A DNA stretch of 64,000 nt from Magnetococcus sp. PR-3 (GTDB lineage: Bacteria; Pseudomonadota; Magnetococcia; Magnetococcales; Magnetococcaceae). The stretch is from positions 34,910 through 98,909 of the forward strand of contig NZ_JBAHUQ010000025.1 in the NCBI RefSeq assembly GCF_036689865.1, written 5' to 3'. Position numbers and translations under genes: made by a program. The first letter of the stretch is position 1, and the number at the start of each line of letters is the position of its first letter. Positions 15,001-21,289 of the stretch are shown here, one piece after another. The notes under the pieces were generated by a model, which searched no databases, was not told where the DNA came from, and worked only from the letters and a program-made list of their open reading frames with translations.

Positions 15001-18000
15001 CGGTCCCGCTGCTGGCCCCATTCGCCTGGGCATCGGCCCGGACATTGGCATTAATACGGGTATCGTTACCAACCAGGACCTCAAGATTCCCCTTGCCCGC
15101 CGTTACCGCACCCACCGAGAGTACAGAGCCACGGATGAAGGCATCGTTATCACCAAGGATGGTATTAAAAGCCATAATACCGCCGCCAGATGCCGCACTT
15201 CCGCCAGAGACCGCCGTGGCTGCACCAAGGGACTCAATTTGAGAAGCTTTACTGGTTTCTACTTTCAAGGAGCCATCGGTAAGATCCAGATCCAACACAT
15301 TGCTCATGTGGGCGGCAAGATCGCTTTGGATCTCATTCCGGGAGAAACTCATGGAGAGCGAGACCCCCATATCCTCCTCACCACCACTGGCACTTACCGC
15401 ACCAGAGAGTACATTGGTGTCAATATCGGCCGCTTCTTTGGCTGAAATGGTTAGATCACCCGCACTGGAAGCCACAGAAATAGTTTCACTTAAATAAGCT
15501 TGGGTATCCACATTGAGCTTGTTCATAGCAATAACAGGCGCAATGGAGACCGATGCCGTACCTTCGGGGGCTTCTACTTCAATGGTAGAGCTGATGATGG
15601 CTGTAATGGTTGCCGTAAGATCCGCCGTTATGGAGATGTCACCTGCGGCATCAATCTCCGTATTGGTGGCGTAGGCGTGCACCACCATGGGCTGGCCATC
15701 CCCAATCTCGGTACCCAAAAGGGCATCCACGGTATTAAATAGAATATTTTGCGCTTCCCACCCGATGGTGTTAAACGCCATGACCACACCAATGGAGGTG
15801 CCGGTCGAACTAATTTCACTGGAAGTTGTTGCGGTAATGGTGCTGCTGCTCTGCGCATCGATCACCACATCACCCACATTGGTGGTGGTAATGGTGCTAT
15901 CGGTTATGGTGGCGGTCGCAGAACTCAGAACATTGTTGGTGGCAATGACACCGCTGGCGGCTAAGGAAAAATCACTACTTCCTTCGCTATCAGAAGTCGG
16001 ATCTTCAACAGGATCTTCCTCCTCCTCTTCCTCAGCAGGCGCTATGGTAATAGCCCCAACCTCTTCTGCCTCAATAACCGCACTCTCCAACGCCTGCACG
16101 GTAACACTACCTGCCGCCTCAACATCGCTATCATCAATAGTCGCGGAGACTTCACTACGTACATCGTTGCGTACCAGGAGAGCACTAACAGCCACGGCAC
16201 TCGTGGAGGTGCTGGAAACGGTGATTGAACCGGTGGAGATAATCTCGGAAAGATTATTGGCCGCGACCGTCACACCACCATCGTTACTGACCAGGGTGAT
16301 AGGCTCCACGCCGGTGGATTGAATGTACGCACTGGCACGGCTGTTAACCAAGTTACTGGTGAGTACAAAACCAAGACCAAAGCTTGTACCATCCGCTTCT
16401 TCTTCAGCAGGCTCTTCCTCGTCGACAACCTCTTCATCCGCTTCAACAACCGCTTCGGTGTCTTCCCCGGTCAGATTACGAACCTCAGCATGGATCGTTG
16501 CTTCGGCATTGGCCGTAACAGAGATGGCACCAGCGGCATCGACATCACTATCCAAAATATAAGCCAGCACCTCTGAGGTATCGGCATCACCTAAAGCGGT
16601 ATCACCAATCAATGTGTCAAGGGCATTACTGAAGATGTCTTGGGCTTCCCAACCCATGCTATTAAACGCCAACGTCCCACCAATGCCCACACCGCCACTG
16701 GCGGCACCACTGGCTGTGGTGGCGGTAATGGTACCGGTGTTGCTCGCCTCAACCTGTACATCCGCAAGGGAGGTAAGGATCTGGCTATCGACCACATAGG
16801 CTTTGGCACTGTTTAAGACCACGTTGGTAGAGACGGCTCCATTAATGGCGATGTCGGAACTCTCACCATACCCCCCACCCGCATCGTTACTATTAACATT
16901 GGCTGTAATGGTGGCCCGCTCATCGGCCGTAACCACCAACGCCCCACTGGTCAGATTGACATCATCAACAAAACTACTGGCCCCACCGCGTACATCGTTG
17001 ACTGAGAAGATGGCCCCAGCCGAAACCGACCCACCCTCTCCCGGTGCGACAATAACGGAATCGGCCTCCACCCCCGCACGATCGGTCGCAGAAACGGTAA
17101 CTGTGCCATCGGCCTGGACCGCATAATCATCCAGGTCCATACGACTGACGCTGGCTTTGGTCAGAGAACTAACCCGGTTATTGGCCAATAGTCCCGCTGC
17201 GGCCACGCCGGAAGCTTCTCCACCGGCTGAAACCTCATTGCTAATGCTGGCACTGATTTGTGCTTGGTTCTGTGCGGTTACAGATAGATCACCACTGGCT
17301 ATGGTTGTGGCGTCTGTTAGAAAAGCGGTGGTTGTGCTCTGCTGTTCGGTCAAACCCAACTCGGTCCCCAACAGGGTATCAACCGTGGATCCCACCAAAC
17401 TATCCAGCGCCCAACCGATGGCATTAAACGCAATGGCAATACCTGCAGCCACCGCGTCATCAGCACCTTCAACCGTGGTACCAGAAAGGGCATTGGCGGT
17501 AATAACCGCATCATTACTGGCAGAGATGGTGACATCCCCAGTTGCGCCACTGGTGGTGACGGTAGCGTCAGCAATACCCGCCTCGACATCCCCTAAAACC
17601 TGGTTGCCCACATAGTTACCACCCACCGCTACGCCGGTTCCACCATCCTCCATGGTAATGGTTGACTCTGCTGTAGAGTCTGCAGTTACCGTGGTGCTGT
17701 TATCGGCAGAGACAGAGACCACACCACCGGCAACATCAATGGTGGTACTCTCACCCGTTATGGTGGCACTGGTATCTTTATCGATGCTGTTAATGGCCAG
17801 AGATTTACCGAGGGTCAACCCATCAAACGGGCCTGTAGCATCTGCCTGTAGATCATTGGCGGTGGCGCTGTAGTGGCTACGATCACTGGCAGTTAAGATC
17901 ACCCCTGTGGAACCATCGCTGGCAACGGCATCAACACTGCTCGCCACTAAACTGGCAGAGGTGGAACCTGTGACCACATTTTGGGAAACCTTGGCGTCTG

Positions 18001-19993
18001 CTGAAACGGTACTATCACTGATTGCCGTAATATCCAGGGTATCAAGTTCCATATCCGCCATATGCACGGTTGCCGAAACCACCTCATGAACCGTATTGGT
18101 TTGTACCCCCAACATGTTGGCGGTGACAGAACTGTTCAGACCTGGCGTACTTTCACTCTCCAGATCTTGACTGGTGGCAGAGACGGAGACCTGCCCTGTA
18201 CGGCTACCTGTACCCCCGGACCCAGTGATTAACACCTGTTCCGTACCATCACCAATATAAGCCTCTGTCTGTCGCCCGATATCCACACTGCCCAGCAGCA
18301 GGTCAAAGTCCAACAATCCATCCACACCAATGGCTTCGGTCATTTCATCGACAATTTCCGAATCCACAACAGCCGCTGTGGTGGCAACATCGGTCGCATC
18401 GGTCGCTTCGACCTTAATACTGGCAGTTTCACTACCTGGAATGGTAGAACTGCCAATGGCTAGCGTCGCCCCCCCCGCAATACCAGCCTGGGTTGTCTGG
18501 CTACTATCGACATCAATGGAACCAAAGACAAACAAGCCTTCACTGATCACCTTAAGCAGGGTCTCTGTGGTTGCTGAAAGGTGCAGGCTTTCCGCACTAA
18601 TGCTTGCGCCATCTCCAATCAAAGCCCGAGAGAGTGAGACCGAATCAATGGTAGCCGCAGGTGTTAAGGTGCCCCCCTCCAGCTCAATGGTATTGGCCAC
18701 GGTCGAGGAGATGGTGACATGGCCAACCACATCCAATGATCCATAAATGGCAACCTGAGCCGTTAAATCTACATCGGCACTGATGCTTAAATCTGCACTG
18801 GCGACATCATCAACAGCGTTGGTGACACTGGCAGCCAACGTAATATCCGCATCACTGGTAATAATGGCATCACTAGAAACCGTTATTATTTCAGCATCAA
18901 CAATCAGGTCTGTCTGACCCATATCCAGTGAGCTTAGGGTCAGACTATCCTGCCCCCCCAACCCTTGGATGGTTAAAGACTCATCCAAATTGTAGATGGT
19001 AATGCCTTCAAAAGTGCTGCCATCCAGAACCAGGTTACCAGCATCATTCATAGAGAGCGTGGCGTCGTGATCATCACCACTGCTCATATTAACAACTTTA
19101 TGGGTGGCTTCAGTCAGGTCATCGATAGGCTCCAGACCTGAATAGGTGATGACATCCACACCACGGGTTACTGTGCCGGCGTCGGGGCTAAAAGCCGTAA
19201 AGGAGACACGATCATAGGAACCTTCCCCCACCACCAGCGTATCAAACCCTCGATCCCCCCCTTCAATACGACCTTGCAGAGAGCCCGAAGCCTCAAACAA
19301 AAACTCATCTTCACTATCAGCCCCGCCGGTCAGATCTTCAAACCCCTCAAAGGTCAGATCCCCTACCCGGCCACTGCCGATACCATCCACCACCCAATCA
19401 CTGTCGCCACCTTCTACCTTAAGCTCATCCCAACCCTCACCACCAAAGACGGAAACGTCTGTGGCATAATCCTCAGCAAACTGAAACAGATCATTGCCAC
19501 GGCCACCGATCAAGGTGTGGGCATCGGTCAATGACCAGCTCTCATCCCCTTCGTTGAATGAAACCTGCACATTGCCCGTGGTATCGATCAAAAATGTCAA
19601 ATCACCAGAAATGGCGGAGAAATCGTACAGGCCACCAGCAGAACCCAAACCCAGCAGATCTTGCAACACTTGGGTCTCATCCAAGGGCACGTTACCAACA
19701 GACCAGACCCCTTCATCATTAAACCCACCAAATAGATCTGAAGGCATTTGACCCTGGAGAGGGTCCCCCCCATAAAAGCTTCCAGGGGCTGCTAACGCCT
19801 GCCCCTCCTCCAGTTGCACCTGAAACTCTTCGACCGCCTGTTCCTGGGGATCAAACACCTCCTCCAGGTTAATGCCGTCCAGCGGACCAACCATAGGGTC
19901 AGCCGAAAGCATAATGCGATCTTCAAGGGGCTCAATTTCGAAGCGCTCTGGGAAGAACCCTTCTACTTTAGTCGGTGACTTGAGCTTTTTCAT
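1..19993 (-). CDS. Giant LEPR-XLL-like surface/adhesin protein, partial (3' end outside window)
   Basis: This single minus-strand frame runs from an ATG at 19993 to the window edge, at least 6,664 codons. The frame was checked at both ends and at several internal stretches with no stop seen. The start is preceded by AAAGG about 8 bases upstream; an in-frame ATG six codons earlier is the alternative. Residues 18-33 contain IEPLEDRIMLSADP, like the LEPR-XLL motif of giant exported proteins. Near residue 163 there is one RTX-like nonapeptide (GGRGNDLF). The remainder is rich in Ser, Thr, Val, Ala, Gly and Asp, with repeated valine-rich beta-strand patterns typical of filamentous-haemagglutinin-like beta-solenoids, broken by acidic linkers (for example around 14210-14270 and 16000-16030) and by recurrent modules listed separately. 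A cell-surface or secreted adhesin is inferred. The ligand is unknown. A C-terminal secretion signal, if present, lies outside the window. Confidence 0.9.
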   Translation of the reverse strand, partial: MKKLKSPTKVEGFFPERFEIEPLEDRIMLSADPMVGPLDGINLEEVFDPQEQAVEEFQVQLEEGQALAAPGSFYGGDPLQGQMPSDLFGGFNDEGVWSVGNVPLDETQVLQDLLGLGSAGGLYDFSAISGDLTFLIDTTGNVQVSFNEGDESWSLTDAHTLIGGRGNDLFQFAEDYATDVSVFGGEGWDELKVEGGDSDWVVDGIGSGRVGDLTFEGFEDLTGGADSEDEFLFEASGSLQGRIEGGDRGFDTLVVGEGSYDRVSFTAFSPDAGTVTRGVDVITYSGLEPIDDLTEATHKVVNMSSGDDHDATLSMNDAGNLVLDGSTFEGITIYNLDESLTIQGLGGQDSLTLSSLDMGQTDLIVDAEIITVSSDAIITSDADITLAASVTNAVDDVASADLSISADVDLTAQVAIYGSLDVVGHVTISSTVANTIELEGGTLTPAATIDSVSLSRALIGDGASISAESLHLSATTETLLKVISEGLFVFGSIDVDSSQTTQAGIAGGATLAIGSSTIPGSETASIKVEATDATDVATTAAVVDSEIVDEMTEAIGVDGLLDFDLLLGSVDIGRQTEAYIGDGTEQVLITGSGGTGSRTGQVSVSATSQDLESESTPGLNSSVTANMLGVQTNTVHEVVSATVHMADMELDTLDITAISDSTVSADAKVSQNVVTGSTSASLVASSVDAVASDGSTGVILTASDRSHYSATANDLQADATGPFDGLTLGKSLAINSIDKDTSATITGESTTIDVAGGVVSVSADNSTTVTADSTAESTITMEDGGTGVAVGGNYVGNQVLGDVEAGIADATVTTSGATGDVTISASNDAVITANALSGTTVEGADDAVAAGIAIAFNAIGWALDSLVGSTVDTLLGTELGLTEQQSTTTAFLTDATTIASGDLSVTAQNQAQISASISNEVSAGGEASGVAAAGLLANNRVSSLTKASVSRMDLDDYAVQADGTVTVSATDRAGVEADSVIVAPGEGGSVSAGAIFSVNDVRGGASSFVDDVNLTSGALVVTADERATITANVNSNDAGGGYGESSDIAINGAVSTNVVLNSAKAYVVDSQILTSLADVQVEASNTGTITATTASGAASGGVGIGGTLAFNSMGWEAQDIFSNALDTLIGDTALGDADTSEVLAYILDSDVDAAGAISVTANAEATIHAEVRNLTGEDTEAVVEADEEVVDEEEPAEEEADGTSFGLGFVLTSNLVNSRASAYIQSTGVEPITLVSNDGGVTVAANNLSEIISTGSITVSSTSTSAVAVSALLVRNDVRSEVSATIDDSDVEAAGSVTVQALESAVIEAEEVGAITIAPAEEEEEEDPVEDPTSDSEGSSDFSLAASGVIATNNVLSSATATITDSTITTTNVGDVVIDAQSSSTITATTSSEISSTGTSIGVVMAFNTIGWEAQNILFNTVDALLGTEIGDGQPMVVHAYATNTEIDAAGDISITADLTATITAIISSTIEVEAPEGTASVSIAPVIAMNKLNVDTQAYLSETISVASSAGDLTISAKEAADIDTNVLSGAVSASGGEEDMGVSLSMSFSRNEIQSDLAAHMSNVLDLDLTDGSLKVETSKASQIESLGAATAVSGGSAASGGGIMAFNTILGDNDAFIRGSVLSVGAVTAGKGNLEVLVGNDTRINANVRADAQANGASSGTAVGLTVAFNAIGWALDNLLGATIDTMLGTELGLTAGASDNTATITDSRMVAGGDVTVDATSTALINATAATGASAGGDASVAVAGLLASNRLSSLMQSSITGSSTHNTLHAEGTVTVSSADEVGIYSNTLIEAPALEEVEEEETEDEEGNFYDGHVAVLKDEIASLIAAVDYESASGEQTLTLHDKVLVAEDHEAGGTAGTVYKYMGPGETLDLSEQDYEDMGYWIEDDTSHLDPFELAAPLLEDPSEEPAAEAQPEVDPDADPDAGTDTEEEAAGGATSVGFAFAVNDARGGAKSFVQALTITAGALTVESEESATVKALVDSSSTGGFGEGSSLSITGSIATNVVQNSALAYVQDSDVTTSIADVTVQATNSGLVDANTMSGGSSDSTSISATLAFNSIGWETQNIFANAVDTMLGSDILGDEKTSLVTAYILDSDVAAQGSIKVLADSTARVQSMTSNESAAEAEAENEKSTDAAGADTTSTDQASALAMGFVLSSNMVNSKSTAYIQSSSNDALSLSTVEGEVLVQAKDVAEILANAKIEVVASAQSSTVSAGDDEGGGFVDGLIGAALTEIEKIDYTDRSGEVTVKVNDLVYVDDVDYSSNEEPDELTEGDRVELAFDIGGGEAGDVYEYIGEDLVDGVDLDTQTYSDGSNWRLLLGDAGQSYRFIGLGDGLSETIDLTTEDFTDRLRWFNIADVENVLSYLPSLDSSASKASGVGGLMVRNDVRSDVDAHIDTVEINAGGDVSVKAYETATIQAQDISEVTASPGGLKGSSTSMAVGAVIATNNVLSGAEAYVIDSSIITKESGDVEVHAENTSRIKASVDSALTSGQASVGVVLAFNTVGWEAQNIFYNSADALFGTSIGDAQPATVKAYTERTDIFAAGDIQVTADFDGDIDANIVNSALSLSLSSDSKATSISVAPVITMNKINVDVEAYLGDATTIQAKAGDITVKATDDTAIVSEVSASAIGVSGSLGGNSMAISVALSSARNEILSDVEASITSISQVELLDGDLTVATSKSGVVDAVGSATALAIAASAQGGTAVAGGGVLAFNNILGNNDATISNSTVTAGDLTGEGGDVSVTTENSASIDAELKSLSIAVSLGAGKTSPGVAFGLSVARNIIGAAAKDADADYDTEKADLVTLENGTRIEVVSGALRGDVYEYIGEDFSAEEGEIIDLNAMNFGDSESWQRVDISDRATSVTATTKGSSIHADGTLTLDARSTASIDAVVLAGSVAVAGSGKTAIGVSASGVFSENRIRTDVKAYMDGDGAEGISAGAISISADDTSSINSVAGAASVAAAIAGQSGYAVSIGLSLAFNSIDSDVVAYMANADTGVDVTAGGLSISATSRGVPLFDIDLDEVSFDADSLDDLADQEEDNPNDPNSDADDSDDPTDDAVDEAQVDADADALIMAQLTSAMAEGGITLSDKNSVSGGWMFSSNEGEQEVANGSTVRVMGGHEAGGFSNVVYHFIGGDADTEESVDLGEEDYSDSSRWKIDPVKYKLSSLDEGDAWLFTDGDGTTYTLKRFGQTISVSRNNINAVSAAASLAIGVAGQTGLAVSGAGAVAINELSGHTDSYILDSHITTTGDVDLDARSESSISSTVIAASAAIGGGGSTGVGASLGIAVAKNLIGQSGQATVQAYLEDSSLTAGGALSQTAIVEQDINALVFAGSAAIAAGGSTGVGVSGSGVWAENVMGVEVNASITGDGEHGIQAEGVTLTVTDDSLISSKAAAASLAAAFGGSTGVAISVGISLARNTIENDLQVSIVNVDDGLNAGDGDLILDVQETAEIQAISAAASVALGFGGATGVGLSGAGADAVNIIQTDVNAFVDGSVLISQKNVVLNAQNSAEIDALVATASFAASIGGSAGIGASIGVSLARNFIGYDPYESSEIHTYDTDDLTTPDSISNGEIVFIGDNFGQREGEYYRYIGDELSNTKGAEFFYYQDFADHTKWEQVLGKGSAETQARITASSVVAGGDLTLTADAQQAIDSTVFSGSAAMAGGGTAGVAVAGAGVSAENRIAAQVKSSITDTLDDGIRVIGNVALSATDNSTIDSDAQAASVAFSFGTAAVSVAIGVSLSENAIDNVVDTTLSNVDLIAGGDVTLTSSESAAIDATSQVAAIAAAAGLGGAIAGGGADAESSISGEITADITGSDLTVGGVLSLAAQNKAVADADVAAVSAALGLVGAAASGTVATVSINEDVNAGISESNIKAGEVSITAEDRMIADTQTVAISVSSGAAMGMSVSTVVGRSDVGAHLGDGVDLEAGILRIVAESENSLYMESNAASGGVFAGIAGAFSSLNLVGDSVAGLGDNTSVNVDSMEIRAKRDQDFDSKALNLAVGAFAGSGAYVENNLNTGSDVIIGDNSTVEAGSIVITATNKAVKEKYANSNNIYSGSAGAIGVSALFSDSDLGTDKDPFRARVQMGQGTTLDVDGNLENPGTLRVEALADAYAVDSVKVEGVGGLALSIAKSDIEANTLSEIDLNGTTLQNVSGDVVLTTRTAAETNASANVFSAAVIAGATALSAGDVDATNRVTVTDATIKGGEVKIYAGKNNFGVGNLIDGYSAADMALVSLAGIGVPVPTMDINEVNQVEIAGTTTIEALKNVDLVAKEGIGGNSRGTTEGSVVSVGGIPYAVFIPDGTDIDSTNKVLVSDTATVEAGINNQTLMHLLPLTVDGQTMLESDRLGTELTETEKLELGLSEDQQYEYAELPTGSLAMSLSFGTLVEVKEGAFGKGEVGDAYVYAPSDLSDGSEILHEADYTDTSKWSKVEAAIDLTEVQGGSVDLTWGDLVHHSDGTWWIYSGLDTTVYVDDYYLENTEDWEETLTYESDRGKTFGEQLEQKFYVVKPTSMEVPTLLYANIGNLLFEQREQVLDWMASHAGNAEAIARYTEQLSQIDQTLEDMGLMETVNANGTTETLVNESYDQLFLDIPNLYASPGSIFIEADKAYSNDMDALVGTQLLPRTGAQIDLVNKTPFALQVNDLGLSDADRTDVLNGQLISMKAGNVFFNKVSLTDTSDGSDKTITIMQDAFESSMYDLGELEIPDGPQDIYVLGQVHNEDGALNVTNMEGSINVSGELRAGSVQLSAAGSFNLNSEGWYHSGTDPRQYVDFVTLFNSQVYNDEGDPKSVSYTNFDPIYKTVFISAGNEITNLTNPEILELEEALAEDSSRVLAMGEININARYININGLVQSGVQEVVLHIDETFAPTATTTFTDSSGELLEGISFGDENVPVDGYFDADTGTIVVDEIAPEGGKITITGQILSTGNGRLRVANGYTDVDIVNKTDYDLALGTIDVSNEREGIITLIDSSSLEKTIYTVVDDQIEMRVETGTLVTPEEGAVNQISTISYEETNSASFGFDDAIFYQPPEGQYYVWTEGQEKTKTTVRKYEKKSFNLLGFDWDGLVKDKKYKWEDIEYRDGAPLLESELAVMFDVDPETVYSIDYELQKDLSVDLTQNITQVRDTDNNKVYRYIGTTGQMVLSEADFEDDTLWTYLETEKDSDWEDVDSEQYDSDYENYTETKKTWKTGGGWLRKKTYHTKITTTEGLKDFYTHTLKADYPVSIEFTQSDDAPNVNIESAGQLILRGDIITEKVDATAEDTSTGSSSIGLASATMTIAEDVTMRGAVSDVVTGGGVNLNMDQFSGVLNVTAGGNVNITAYHSLSGNGLMLGDVFTVANVSITSNEGMTSIESGTITARSVELDGGEGSIDVNIDSHQYGQGDVSATSEGDITIVETSGDLHVEHVASDSGDVHLQTTDGSVVDSRHENFRPVLTNADGSLTDEMQALVDTGVFEESALCYALAPDFMQALYPHAEMLGFSPNTGSELVNVQGDAITIIAGGATQSIGYATDELTILDPDDFENLSDTDKQALVDASARDIKEVNYATYEYIGQDNNISLSTTDYGDDTLWRKVNTSETYDDTLLHSSDGVTSVSHGQWVENQRDIESVILQVWDDVNIVALGSIELTAEEQVIVASTADMQIQEVETDGQIRIASEGGITGSIIERGSHLKGGNITLVADSHVGESSRALTMAQSAEATLWVEAGTDVVLTAEASDMHLLTVATAGDVTLAVDGGSLSTVEHDEVTYHISADHLAIDVENGSIATATDGLITNVNSLQAQSTGVFGITLDNEGDLTLTEAGVATTAVADIAVTTSGSMTVNGDVGIGLGSGGGIRLSAVGGGLNLNADVDGGRSDISLLADGTILQNAGSDVITAGGSIDMATTLGGIVQEDSATLSTGASDEGDIRLSAQEDIVISQIEAGSGAIAIISDNGSILDGGDSGTDLSGAAALLQAGGSIGTTGKDGNGLEVALTTVAAQAAGDIHLFDSDGITLGEVSVSVTRIGGSILTESGSGVLVTADGAVVISADSGAITVNDDVQITGTGNLYLASGSSADVLLYSGISMESGALTLLAGQNLVLGSEAQLLVGDGDMDLAALGGSLTMAATSGATTSGNMRLAANGSITLAGLDAGDGAIWVQADSGSIEDAGDETLDLVASAIGMTASLGIGQNSRLETRASTMAARAGSGGISLDEEDGLTVDAIEDVLIDRVGSDGRTSSESEQGFGRLVTSDGGSIELLASGSVTVEAGDLYGEEAGIDAQGSGSVTVAIDGDLSDLTLNGGVQSDSGAISIQVEQNITQAADTSIHTDGNTISLTATTGDITQAAGASIVSGNSANGDITLTAGDDVQLATVDAGAYVTSEVDLYTQGAHETGLTSLGDVTIRAGGSVSGGLGEDVDLIAASVSVSSGEGVASLTMAANQLTASATTGDIEIIDLDGLGETNSGLSVASLSAIAGSVSVTTDHDLSVTTTTQEVGLSLTSTRGQVTVTAATDADTVDLQAAGNLNLADLIQGATSTHYVTGGDLALTADELGSVHSESLTIASQGSLDLAIDLDGVGSAQLSSDGSVTLSGTLSDVGSLAVTAQGELTDSGSITLSSDSTIDVDELTLKAANSVVINHNSSSAYSFNGQVEALEEGQNLASVSINSGAGF
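3237..14400 (-). repeat. Recurrent Tyr-x-Tyr-Ile-Gly ... Trp module inside the giant protein
   Basis: Within the giant gene a 25-40 residue segment recurs at irregular spacing. It starts with Y-x-[YF]-[IM]-G, continues with an acidic or hydrophobic stretch, and ends with [DN]-[YF]-x-D-x3-W. Copies were read near 3237-3315, 4490-4570, 6660-6750 (divergent, starting YVYAP), 9112-9210, 10495-10580, 11413-11515, 12917-13015, 13025-13115 and 14310-14400. The two copies at 12.9-13.1 kb are in tandem. The module interrupts the beta-strand-rich background, so it may be an inserted small domain or loop. Its function is not known to me. Confidence 0.7.
12395..17440 (-). repeat. Six copies of an A-F-N-x-x-G-W module in the giant protein
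   Basis: Six copies of a roughly 40-residue unit lie 0.7-1.3 kb apart. The unit has the form AFN-x-[IVM]-GW-[EA], then a Q/L-[ND]-hydrophobic stretch, then D-[TA]-[LM]-[LIF]-G and an Ala-Tyr or Ala-Thr strand. The GW cores are near 12441-12479, 13775-13814, 14950-14983, 15741-15779, 16630-16670 and 17398-17431. They fall into two subtypes, GWEAQ/GWETQ (copies 1, 2, 4, 5) and GWALD (copies 3, 6). The order suggests duplication of a larger block of about 2.5 kb. Confidence 0.7.
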
Positions 19994-20149
19994 GATGCGA
20001 ACCTTTTGCATCGGGAGACACCAACATGGTGCATCCTGGGGAATGCCATTGTTTTCAACCTGTCGAGCTTTGCCACACTCAACGGCTGAAAATCCTTAAC
20101 ACAGATAACCAACATGCTCTGCCAAACAGACGGACACCTGTGTAATGGG

Positions 20150-20455
20150 TCACTTTTCGCCGGGAGACGTTACAACATCTGGTGCTTCCGGTACCGCAGG
20201 GGTAAGCACAGCGCCACCATCCTGATCACGACGCTTCAGCACACCTGCGTCGACCAGCTTATCCACCATATTTTCCATGGCCGCTAAAGAGACTAAAAAA
20301 CCACGTAGCGACATAACGGCCTGCTGCTGAACCACAGGTGTGGGGTTTCCATTTTCATCTTTTTCCGATAGATCCAAGCCCATGAGATTCATACGAATCA
20401 TGCCCAGATGAAAACCAATTTCCCCGATACCTTCGATGTACATTTCGTCTTTCAT
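20150..20455 (-). CDS. Small conserved-looking hypothetical protein upstream of the giant gene
   Basis: A 101-residue cytosolic-looking protein with no signal peptide or membrane span. ATG at 20455 is preceded by AGGTGG with a 7-base spacer. The N-terminal half is amphipathic and Met-rich (MYIEGIGEIGFHLGMIRMNL), the middle is helical (VMSLRGFLVSLAAMENMVDK), and the tail is Pro/Val-rich and disordered. It sits 156 bases upstream of the giant adhesin on the same strand and may be co-transcribed with it. A chaperone, regulator or secretion accessory role is possible from position alone. I do not recognise the family. Confidence 0.7.
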   Translation of the reverse strand: MKDEMYIEGIGEIGFHLGMIRMNLMGLDLSEKDENGNPTPVVQQQAVMSLRGFLVSLAAMENMVDKLVDAGVLKRRDQDGGAVLTPAVPEAPDVVTSPGEK

Positions 20456-21289
20456 GTGCGCGCCACCTAACTATAAGAAAATAACAACCCAAACCTATCC
20501 AACGATTGAGCCACTTTAACGACAACCTACTTTTAAAAATCGGCCACTTTTCATCATATCAGAACAACCGTGTAATCACACGGAAATGAAAATGCAGTTT
20601 ATCATTCGTAAGATTTTGTAAAATCAAGATTTTAAAACCTTGAACAGCCCGCTAAACAACTAAGTTTTTAGCGGTCTATTATAAAACAACAGATCATCAC
20701 AACGACCCTGGCTATAAATTTTAATATTTACCTCTATTTCATCACCTTGCAAAGAATATGCACGCTTAAGAACCCAGGCCTAAACACCATTAACCCCATG
20801 AACAGACACAACCCGAAGTCTTACCGGTTTTACGAAGCTTGATGAATAGCTTTTTCAACCCATCTTTTAGTATATAGAACATCGTCAAGATTATTGTGCC
20901 AAACGCGTGTCAATTCGCTTTTTTTATAGTAGGTTAGGCAACATATGCTTACAAAAGGCATCTAATATATAACCAATATTATTTATCTGCTCTATTTCTG
21001 CTATTTATTTTATTATCAGGCCCATCTATAAACTGTTATTTTTTAAGAGAGGGGAATTTTACTTTTTTCTGTTCCTGCAATATCTATAGACATAACAACC
21101 AGACAAAACCCACCTAAACACTCGACAACCACTTATTATTAATGAGTTTTCAATTTATAGCCTTAGCCTTCACCATAATTTAGTGCAAATTTACACTGGA
21201 AAAACATTTACAATGCGGCCATCTATCCCATAAATAAGGTGATGTCATTCAGCTGCCTTATGGCTATTTAGTACCGGAGAGTCTGCTTC
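20456..21289. other. AT-rich divergent intergenic region (834 bp)
   Basis: No convincing gene was found. The stretch is clearly more AT-rich than the flanking genes, with many A/T runs. It separates the minus-strand adhesin operon from the plus-strand signalling operon, so it should hold promoters for both. I could not identify a confident -35/-10 pair. Confidence 0.5.

Noticed and set aside
1062..19751. Many plus-strand open frames of 60-300 codons opposite the giant gene (for example 13055-13954 and 15687-16322)
   Set aside because: They are antisense shadows of the high-Ala/Ser/Thr giant frame. They lack ribosome sites and recognisable domains, and the minus frame is continuous through all of them.
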